Below are positions 1 through 6,228 of a stretch of 7,466 nt of DNA, one piece after another. The notes beneath the pieces are model-generated. The model made no database searches and was not told the origin of the DNA. It saw only the letters and a list, made by a program, of their open reading frames with translations. Within the stretch, counting starts at the first letter, position 1; each line of letters opens with the position of its first letter. Origin of the DNA: Firmicutes bacterium UBA1440 (lineage in GTDB: Bacteria; Bacillota; Clostridia; Peptostreptococcales; Anaerovoracaceae). Where the stretch lies: the NCBI GenBank assembly GCA_002329565.1, contig DCTM01000045.1, positions 36,081-43,546 of the forward strand. The letters are read 5' to 3'. The translations under genes were made by a program, and so were the position numbers.

Positions 1-1584
1 AGGCAGCAGGGCGGCATGTCTGGTTTTCCGAAAAGAGGTGAGAGTCCGCACGATTGTTTTGACACCGGTCACAGCAGCAATTCTATTTCGGCCGCTGCAG
101 GTATGGCGGCTGCCAGAGATTTGGCGGGTGAAGATTACAATGTGGTTGCCATCATAGGAGACGGAGCTTTGACCGGCGGTATGGCTTATGAGGCCTTGAA
201 CACCGCAGGTGCCGGAGAGAGGAACATGATAGTCGTTCTCAACGACAACGGAATGTCTATCTCTAAGAACATCGGCAGCATTTCACACCATTTAAACCGG
301 TTGCGTACATCGCGGGGTTATCTGCAGTTTAAAAAACATTTAAAAAGCAAAGTCAAGAGCATACCTAATGTCGGTGAAAATATTTATACAAGCTTGGAGC
401 ATTTTCGGGATCTCGTAAAATATTCTGTCGTCGAGGGCGTGTTCTTTGAAGAAATGGGTTTCAAATATATGGGACCTATAGACGGACATGATATTCAAGA
501 AATGACGGAGGCCTTTAAGCTTGCCAAAAGGGCGGGTGGCCCTGTCGTCGTTCATGTAATCACGAAAAAAGGTAAGGGATATCGCAACGCGGAGCTCGAT
601 CCGGGTAAGTTTCACGGAATCGGGCCGTTTGAGAAAGAGACGGGCATGTGCCCACCCAAGCGTACGATTTCCTATTCCGAATTGTTTGGTAGGACGCTCT
701 GCTCTCTTGCAGAAGAGGATCAACGAATTACAGCAATCTGTGCTGCGATGGAGATGGGAACGGGATTGACGCGGTTTGCTGCGCGGTTTCCGGAAAGGAT
801 GTTCGATGTGGGCATAGCAGAAGCTCACGCTGTTACTTTTGCAGCCGGCATGGCATCACAGGGGTTCAAACCCGTGGTGGCAATTTATTCGACCTTTTTA
901 CAGCGAGCATACGATCAGATATTGATCGATGTCTGCATGCAAAATCTGCCTGTGATCTTTGCAATCGATCGGGCAGGCAATGTCGGTAATGACGGTGAGA
1001 CCCATCACGGCGTCTTCGATCTTTCGTATCTGAGCCATATGCCCAATATGACCGTATTGGCGCCGGCAGACGGCCGAGAGCTCGAAGAGATGATGAAATA
1101 TGCAGTCGCTTGCGGCGGCCCTGTGGCAATCCGATATCCGAGAGGATCGGTAAAACAATTAAATCTTCCTAAGCGCAATTCTTTTGACGGCAAAAGCACC
1201 ATCTTAAAGCAGGGCAAAGATGCGGAAATCTTTGCTGTAGGCAACATGGTACCGGTTGCGTTAAACGTATGTGAGCGCCTTGCGCTTTTGGGCATGGACG
1301 TAGGAGTTGTCAATATATCCATAGTATCTCCGCCTGACGCGGAAACCATTACCGCCGCTTTAAAACATACAAATAGAGTCATCACTTTGGAAGACAATGT
1401 AATCAAAGGCGGTTGCGGCGATACTGTAAACTCTATCGTTCTTGCAGAAGGCGGAAAGCCGGTGCTCAACCTCGGATGGCCGCAAGCGTTCATCGAGCAT
1501 GGCAATACGGAAGAACTCTTTAAGCTGTATTCGCTTGACGAAGACGGCATAACAGAAAGGATTCGCAAATTTCTTGAAAGATAG
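1..1584 (+). CDS. dxs: 1-deoxy-D-xylulose-5-phosphate synthase, 5'-truncated by window edge
   Basis: Condenses pyruvate and glyceraldehyde 3-phosphate into DXP with thiamine diphosphate and Mg2+, the first step of the cytosolic MEP isoprenoid pathway; DXP also feeds thiamine and, in some bacteria, pyridoxal synthesis. The frame is open from nt 1 (RQQGG is the conserved start of this segment), so the ATG at 16 is internal. About 95 N-terminal residues are missing, judged from the usual ~620 aa; 527 are present. Visible: the GHSS substrate/cofactor loop (about nt 67–78), the thiamine-diphosphate motif GDG (157–165) ending in NDN (241–249), the catalytic Glu of the pyrimidine domain (820–822) in IAEAHAVTF, the STFLQRAYDQ loop, DGETHHG, and a C-terminal transketolase domain. 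Most homologues have Gln or Glu after the catalytic Glu; here it is Ala. The 3' end overlaps tlyA by 11 nt. The family call is secure. Confidence 0.97.
   Translation, partial: RQQGGMSGFPKRGESPHDCFDTGHSSNSISAAAGMAAARDLAGEDYNVVAIIGDGALTGGMAYEALNTAGAGERNMIVVLNDNGMSISKNIGSISHHLNRLRTSRGYLQFKKHLKSKVKSIPNVGENIYTSLEHFRDLVKYSVVEGVFFEEMGFKYMGPIDGHDIQEMTEAFKLAKRAGGPVVVHVITKKGKGYRNAELDPGKFHGIGPFEKETGMCPPKRTISYSELFGRTLCSLAEEDQRITAICAAMEMGTGLTRFAARFPERMFDVGIAEAHAVTFAAGMASQGFKPVVAIYSTFLQRAYDQILIDVCMQNLPVIFAIDRAGNVGNDGETHHGVFDLSYLSHMPNMTVLAPADGRELEEMMKYAVACGGPVAIRYPRGSVKQLNLPKRNSFDGKSTILKQGKDAEIFAVGNMVPVALNVCERLALLGMDVGVVNISIVSPPDAETITAALKHTNRVITLEDNVIKGGCGDTVNSIVLAEGGKPVLNLGWPQAFIEHGNTEELFKLYSLDEDGITERIRKFLER
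1554..1561 (+). promoter_or_regulatory. Ribosome binding site for tlyA, inside the dxs 3' end
   Basis: AGAAAGGA lies 12 nt before the TTG at 1574. The spacing is a little long, but no ATG or GTG in this frame gives a better fit. The site supports the TTG start and lies wholly within dxs, as expected for translational coupling. Confidence 0.55.
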
Positions 1585-2380
1585 ATTGGATATTATTTTA
1601 GTTGAAAAGGGTTTATTTCCTTCAAGGGAAAAAGCCAAAGCGGCGATCATGGCCGGCGTCGTACTTGTCGACGGACAAACGGTCGATAAGGCGGGCACGC
1701 AGGTCAGCGCAGACGCGGAATTTTCGATCAAACAGAACCTCTGCCCGTATGTATCGCGCGGCGGTTTAAAACTCGAAAAGGCTATAAATGAATTCAACAT
1801 AGAGCTTACAAATGCTGTATGTATGGATATAGGTGCTTCGACGGGAGGCTTTACGGATTGTATGCTCCAACGAGGTGCCACAAAGGTTTACGCTATTGAT
1901 GTCGGCTATGGGCAGCTTGACTATAAGTTGCGCACAGATCCGAGAGTTATCAATATGGAAAAGGTTAATGTCAGATATTTGGATACCGATACTGTCGAAG
2001 ATGAAATTGACTTCGTATCGATAGACGTATCTTTCATATCGCTGAAGCTTGTGCTTCCTGTTGCAGCTTCGCTGCTTAGGGAAAACGGAAGCGTGCTTTG
2101 TCTCGTCAAGCCTCAATTCGAGGCCGGCAGAGAACAGGTGGGGAAGAAGGGTATCGTGCGCGATCCCGACGTCCACAAGCAGGTGATTGAAAATGTCATC
2201 GGGTATGCCGCCGCAAGCGGTCTGTATCCGGCGGGATTGACCTTTTCACCCATTACGGGAGCAAAGGGCAACATAGAATATCTTCTGTGGTTGCAAAAGA
2301 GTGAGAGTTTCAATAAAAAGGACAGTTTTACGGTTAACCAAATTATTGCACAGGCTCACAGTGCACTAACAATTAACTGA
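1574..2380 (+). CDS. tlyA: TlyA family rRNA (cytidine-2'-O)-methyltransferase
   Basis: Predicted SAM-dependent 2'-O-methyltransferase. Characterised homologues modify 16S C1409 and/or 23S C1920 on the ribosome, and loss in mycobacteria gives capreomycin resistance. The old 'hemolysin' name is not supported by the fold. At 268 aa the length matches the mycobacterial protein. Residues ~1–60 are an S4 RNA-binding domain (RLDIILVEKG, SREKAKAAIMAG); ~80–240 are an FtsJ-like Rossmann domain with the SAM motif DIGASTGGFTD (85–95) and AIDVGYGQL (107–115). A likely catalytic tetrad is K69, D151, K179, E235, which lines up closely with the K-D-K-E set reported for M. tuberculosis TlyA. The TTG start is chosen because it gives the family's usual N-terminus just before RLD, has a purine-rich site upstream, and overlaps dxs. 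dxs–tlyA adjacency is common in Firmicutes. Which rRNA sites are methylated (TlyA I or II type) is not settled; the short N-terminus before RLD suggests no long extension. Confidence 0.94.
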   Translation: MKDRLDIILVEKGLFPSREKAKAAIMAGVVLVDGQTVDKAGTQVSADAEFSIKQNLCPYVSRGGLKLEKAINEFNIELTNAVCMDIGASTGGFTDCMLQRGATKVYAIDVGYGQLDYKLRTDPRVINMEKVNVRYLDTDTVEDEIDFVSIDVSFISLKLVLPVAASLLRENGSVLCLVKPQFEAGREQVGKKGIVRDPDVHKQVIENVIGYAAASGLYPAGLTFSPITGAKGNIEYLLWLQKSESFNKKDSFTVNQIIAQAHSALTIN

Positions 2381-2390
2381 GGTTTTTCAG

Positions 2391-2397
2391 AAAGGAG
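2391..2397 (+). promoter_or_regulatory. Strong ribosome binding site for the aminotransferase
   Basis: AAAGGAG, 10 nt before the ATG at 2408, is the best Shine-Dalgarno match in the window. It fits the biased, expression-type codon use of the gene that follows. Confidence 0.75.
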
Positions 2398-2407
2398 ACC
2401 TATCGCT

Positions 2408-3598
2408 ATGAGACTTTCAGACAAAGTAAACAAAATGGAATTTTCTCCGATCAGAAAATTCAACCCAATTGCAGCCGCTACTGAAGCAAGCGGAGTCCAT
2501 GTATATCACCTCAATATCGGTCAGCCCGATATCGAGACTCCTGATGTTTTCATGGAAGCTATCAGAAAGTTTGACCAAAAAGTTCTGGCTTATGCTGAAT
2601 CTCCGGGACTCGCATCACTGCAAGATGCAATTATCGGCTATTTTAAACCTTTTGGTGTAGAACTGGAGAGAAAAAATGTACTCGTTACAAGCGGCGGTTC
2701 CGAAGCTTTGAGCATGGTATTTACATCCATCTTAAACGAGGGTGATACCGTAATGATTCCGGAACCTTATTACACAAACTACCGTACATTTATAAAAGCA
2801 GCTGCAGGCGAAGTTACACCGATTACAGCCGATCCGGACAAGGGATATTTCTTTGCGGATGAAGCATTGCTCGAAGCCTCCTACAGACCTACATGTAAGG
2901 CAATCGCAGTAGTCAATCCGGGTAACCCGACAGGCACGATTCTCTCTAAGGAAGACATGGAAGTAATCTGCCGTTTTGCGAAGAAACATGACCTGTGGGT
3001 AATCGCGGACGAAGTTTACAGAGAATTCGCATATGACGGAAGACAAATGGTTTCCTTTGGTCAGTTGGCAGACTATGCCGACAGAGTCATCATCATCGAC
3101 TCAGTATCCAAGCGTTTCTCGGCTTGTGGTGCAAGAATCGGTTTCATCATCTGCAAGAACGATGAGTTGAATTCCGGTCTGATGAAGATTGCACAGGGTC
3201 GTCTCTGCTGTCCGACGCTTGAAATGATAGGTGCGACTGCACTTTATCAGCTTCCGTCGAACTACTTTGACAGCATCAGAGTAGAATACGAAGGAAGAAG
3301 AAACGTACTGTATGAGGGACTCTCCAAAATCCCGGGCGTAAAGGTAAACAAGCCGGGTGGAGCATTCTACATGATGGTTACTCTGCCTGTTGAAAGCGCT
3401 GAAGACTTCCTGATGTTCCTGCTCGAAGAATTCAGAGACAACAACGAGACAATGATGTACGCTCCTGCAGAAGGATTCTACGCAACACCGGGTCTCGGCA
3501 AGAACGAAGTAAGACTTGCTTACATATTGAACCAGCATGATCTGAAGAGAAGTACGGAAATCCTTGCTAAGGCTCTCGAAGCGTACAAAAACAGATAA
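2408..3598 (+). CDS. PLP-dependent class I/II aminotransferase, substrate uncertain
   Basis: A 396-aa fold-type I aminotransferase, predicted cytosolic and active as a dimer, which moves an amino group between an amino acid and a 2-oxo acid via pyridoxal phosphate. Visible in order: N-terminal substrate segment LNIGQPDIETP (35–45), YAESPG (62–67), phosphate-loop SGGSEAL (95–101), ring-stacking Tyr in EPYYTNY (119–125), NPGNPTG (170–176) with the cofactor Asn N173, DEVY (201–204) with the pyridine-N Asp D201 and Tyr204, Schiff-base Lys K235 (nt 3110–3112) in SVSKRFSACGARIG with R243, and the alpha-carboxylate Arg R369 in NEVRLAY. No key residue is missing, so it should be active. Homologues are usually labelled aspartate aminotransferase-like, but residue 98 is Ser where Thermus AspAT has the distal-carboxylate Lys, so the substrate should not be assumed. 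Arg codons are 16 AGA and 4 CGT with no others, unlike mutL. It sits between tlyA and mutS, 27 and 22 nt away. Confidence 0.93.
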   Translation: MRLSDKVNKMEFSPIRKFNPIAAATEASGVHVYHLNIGQPDIETPDVFMEAIRKFDQKVLAYAESPGLASLQDAIIGYFKPFGVELERKNVLVTSGGSEALSMVFTSILNEGDTVMIPEPYYTNYRTFIKAAAGEVTPITADPDKGYFFADEALLEASYRPTCKAIAVVNPGNPTGTILSKEDMEVICRFAKKHDLWVIADEVYREFAYDGRQMVSFGQLADYADRVIIIDSVSKRFSACGARIGFIICKNDELNSGLMKIAQGRLCCPTLEMIGATALYQLPSNYFDSIRVEYEGRRNVLYEGLSKIPGVKVNKPGGAFYMMVTLPVESAEDFLMFLLEEFRDNNETMMYAPAEGFYATPGLGKNEVRLAYILNQHDLKRSTEILAKALEAYKNR

Positions 3599-3601
3599 AT
3601 G

Positions 3602-3607
3602 AAAGGA
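3602..3607 (+). promoter_or_regulatory. Ribosome binding site for mutS
   Basis: AAAGGA lies 13 nt before the ATG at 3621, a long spacing. It also lies inside a three-codon reading frame (3599–3610) that starts directly after the aminotransferase stop. Initiation of mutS may therefore depend partly on coupling to the upstream gene; this is inference. Confidence 0.5.
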
Positions 3608-3620
3608 TAAAAACACGTAA

Positions 3621-6224
3621 ATGGCACTTTCACCAATGATGCAGCAATATACGGAGATAAAGGAGCAGCACAAAGATTGCATTCTTTTCTTCCGCCTCGG
3701 TGACTTTTACGAAATGTTTTTTGAAGATGCAATTACCGGCGCAAAGGAGCTCGAACTTACACTCACGGGCAAAAACTGTGGACAGGAAGAGCGAGCTCCG
3801 ATGTGCGGGGTACCTTTTCATTCGGCCGAAACGTATATAGCCAGACTTGTGGACAAGGGCTACAAGGTGGCTATATGCGAACAGGTTGAAGATCCGGCGC
3901 AAGCAAAGGGCCTCGTAAGACGTGAAGTGGTGCAGATTGTCACCCCGGGCACCGTCTCAAGCGGCAGCATGCTCAATGAAAAAGAAAATAATTACTTGGC
4001 GTCCGTATTTGCTTCTGAGCAAAAGATGGCGCTCGCTTATTGTGATATTTCTACGGGAGAACTCTGTTCCGTAGATTTTCCGCTTAAAAGGGGAAAGGAA
4101 ACCCTTTTTAACGAGATCGCCAAGATCAATCCGAAGGAGCTCCTCCTTCCCGAATCCCTTCTCGACATCATCGAAGAAAGCGAAATAAAGGAGGCGACAG
4201 GAGCCTATTTGAATGTCTTCAGCAACATGTATTTCAGCTGTGAGGCCGGCAAAAAGGCGATTCTCAAGCAATTTCAAATAAAAGCGCCGGCGGGAGTCGG
4301 GCTCGACGACAAAGATGAGCAGATAACCGCGCTCGGAGCGCTGTTTTCCTACCTTAACAATACTCAAAAGAACGATCTCAGCCATATCTCCAAACTGAAG
4401 ATCTACGATATCGACAGCCGGATGTCGCTCGATAAGACGGCAATCCGTAACCTGGAGATTACGGAGACCCTATACGAAAAAAAGGTACAGGGCTCTCTGC
4501 TGGGAATACTGGATAAGACAAATACCGCCATGGGCTCGCGCAAGATGAAAAAGTGGCTGCGTGAACCGTTAAACCATGCGGATGAAATAAACAAAAGACT
4601 CGACGCCGTACAATTGTTGTATGACGATTTGCTTTTAAGGAACAATTTAAGACAATACTTGAAACAAGTATATGATTTGGAAAGACTGGGAGGCAAGATT
4701 GCCTGCGGCAACGCCAACGCCAGAGATCTGATTGCGCTCAAAAATTCTCTCTCCGTTCTGCCGGATTTGAAACATGACCTTTGCGACTGCGAAAGCGTTC
4801 TGCTTGCTGAGCTCGAAAGGCAAATCGATCCGCAGGAGAAACTTTGCGGCATGATTGACGCTGCAATCGAAGACGACCCACCGTTCACTATTAAAGAGGG
4901 CAAAATCATTAAGAAAGGTTATTCAGCCGATCTCGATGAATTGAAATTCTCGGTTAAGGATGCCCAACTTTGGATAGCCAACCTGGAGGAAAGCGAGAGG
5001 GAGCGTACGGGCATACGCAATCTGAAAGTGGGATTCAACAAGGTCTTCGGCTATTATCTCGAAGTGACCAAGTCCTTCTACGATGCCATTCCCGAAAACT
5101 ACATTCGCAAACAAACGCTCTCAAACTGCGAGCGTTTCATTACTCCCGAACTCAAGGAGATGGAGAGCATCGTACTCAATGCTGAGGCGAAGATCAACAA
5201 AATGGAGTACGAACTCTTCACAGAGCTGCGAGAGCATGTTGCGACGTACATCGTCACCATCCAAGAAACGGCCGAAGCAATATCCTCTTTGGATGTTTTG
5301 TTGTCGTTTGCCGAAGTCAGTGCCAATCTGTCTTACGTTAAACCGGAGGTCAACGAAGGTAAAGAAATTTATATTAAAAATGGCAGGCACCCGGTCATCG
5401 AACAAATGTGCATGGGCGGGACCTTTGTTTCGAACGATACATATATAGATGACTCTTCTTCTTCGTTGCTGTTGATTACAGGACCCAACATGTCGGGAAA
5501 ATCTACTTATATGCGGCAGACTGCGCTGATTGTGCTGATGGCGCAGGCCGGTTGTTTTGTACCGTGTGATGCGGCCAAAATAGGTATTGCCGATAAAATA
5601 TTTACCCGTATCGGAGCCTCGGACAACTTGGCGCAGGGACAGTCTACCTTCTTCGTTGAGATGAGCGAATTGGCCTGTATACTTAATACAGCCACGGAGA
5701 AATCGCTGGTGATATTGGATGAAATCGGAAGAGGAACATCGACCTACGATGGATTGTCGATCGCTTGGGCAGCAGCCGAATACCTCTGCAGTCCAAAATG
5801 CAGGATAAGAACCATGTTCGCTACTCATTATCACGAACTGACTGCTCTGGAAGAAAGCTTGCCGGGTCTTCGCAATCTCAACGTCGATGTCAGCGAAGAG
5901 GACGGTAACGCCGTATTCCTGCATAAGATTATAGAGGGCAGTGCCTCCAGGAGTTACGGCATTCATGTCGCTAAACTGGCGGGTGTACCGAAAAGCGTCT
6001 TGACGCGAGCGCGGGAAAAACTCGATGAATTGGAGAGAGAATCTCGACACGCGCACACAAAGGAATATAGTGAGGAACCGCAGCAAGAACTGCAGATGTC
6101 ACTGTTTTCGTTTGTACCTAACCCTGTGATTGAGAAACTGAAATCGTTGAACCTAATGGAAATTACACCGTCAAAAGCAATAGCGCTTTTGGAGGAATTG
6201 CAAAAAGCTGCAAGGGAAGAATAA
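3621..6224 (+). CDS. mutS: DNA mismatch repair protein MutS
   Basis: MutS binds mismatches and small loops as a dimer, then becomes an ATP-bound sliding clamp that recruits MutL. All canonical parts are present in 867 aa (E. coli 853): mismatch-recognition domain with the Phe-X-Glu wedge F29-Y30-E31, a connector domain (~120–250), core lever and clamp domains (~260–555), and an ABC-type ATPase with Walker A GPNMSGKST (621–629), the SDNLAQGQST signature (667–676), Walker B ending D700-E701, and the ATHYHEL switch (734–740). The helix-turn-helix dimerisation region (YGIHVAKLAGVP) follows. Near the C-terminus Q825-M-S-L-F829 matches the beta-clamp-binding pentapeptide, and a final helical segment resembles the usual C-terminal tail. 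The FXE wedge and lack of a visible Smr domain make this MutS1, not MutS2. The N-terminus MALSPMMQQY fits the family, supporting the ATG at 3621. mutL follows after 4 nt, as in most Firmicutes. Confidence 0.98.
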   Translation: MALSPMMQQYTEIKEQHKDCILFFRLGDFYEMFFEDAITGAKELELTLTGKNCGQEERAPMCGVPFHSAETYIARLVDKGYKVAICEQVEDPAQAKGLVRREVVQIVTPGTVSSGSMLNEKENNYLASVFASEQKMALAYCDISTGELCSVDFPLKRGKETLFNEIAKINPKELLLPESLLDIIEESEIKEATGAYLNVFSNMYFSCEAGKKAILKQFQIKAPAGVGLDDKDEQITALGALFSYLNNTQKNDLSHISKLKIYDIDSRMSLDKTAIRNLEITETLYEKKVQGSLLGILDKTNTAMGSRKMKKWLREPLNHADEINKRLDAVQLLYDDLLLRNNLRQYLKQVYDLERLGGKIACGNANARDLIALKNSLSVLPDLKHDLCDCESVLLAELERQIDPQEKLCGMIDAAIEDDPPFTIKEGKIIKKGYSADLDELKFSVKDAQLWIANLEESERERTGIRNLKVGFNKVFGYYLEVTKSFYDAIPENYIRKQTLSNCERFITPELKEMESIVLNAEAKINKMEYELFTELREHVATYIVTIQETAEAISSLDVLLSFAEVSANLSYVKPEVNEGKEIYIKNGRHPVIEQMCMGGTFVSNDTYIDDSSSSLLLITGPNMSGKSTYMRQTALIVLMAQAGCFVPCDAAKIGIADKIFTRIGASDNLAQGQSTFFVEMSELACILNTATEKSLVILDEIGRGTSTYDGLSIAWAAAEYLCSPKCRIRTMFATHYHELTALEESLPGLRNLNVDVSEEDGNAVFLHKIIEGSASRSYGIHVAKLAGVPKSVLTRAREKLDELERESRHAHTKEYSEEPQQELQMSLFSFVPNPVIEKLKSLNLMEITPSKAIALLEELQKAAREE
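6213..6217 (+). promoter_or_regulatory. Ribosome binding site for mutL, inside the mutS 3' end
   Basis: AGGGA, with further purines after it, ends 11 nt before the ATG at 6229 and lies within the last codons of mutS. It supports 6229 as the start and coupled translation of the two repair genes. Confidence 0.55.
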
Positions 6225-6228
6225 AAAT

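Noticed and set aside
16..18. ATG at 16 as the start of dxs
   Set aside because: The five codons before it are open and encode the conserved RQQGG segment; about 95 residues of the family N-terminus are still missing, so the gene begins outside the window.
1005..1568. A 187-codon - strand frame opposite dxs
   Set aside because: It is fully contained within the conserved dxs coding region, has no recognisable motif, and needs no gene to explain it.
2291..2319. Possible promoter TTGCAA–17 nt–TAAAAA before the aminotransferase
   Set aside because: Both hexamers match consensus at only about 4 of 6 positions in an A-rich coding stretch, which is expected by chance. It could explain separate high expression, but the sequence does not support listing it.
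1574..2380. Hemolysin / toxin role for tlyA
   Set aside because: The S4 plus FtsJ fold, SAM motif and K-D-K-E tetrad support an rRNA methyltransferase. There is no signal peptide or membrane segment.
3101..3682. A 193-codon - strand frame spanning the aminotransferase–mutS junction
   Set aside because: It is antisense to two well-supported genes, with Cys/Ser/Phe-rich shadow composition and no domain.
5121..6086. A 321-codon open frame on the - strand, opposite mutS
   Set aside because: It lies wholly antisense to the conserved MutS core and ATPase, shows no recognisable domain, and is rich in Arg, Phe and Cys in the manner of shadow frames.
3621..6224. MutS2 (recombination or ribosome-rescue paralogue)
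   Set aside because: It has the Phe-X-Glu mismatch wedge, the clamp-binding QMSLF and an adjacent mutL, and no Smr domain.
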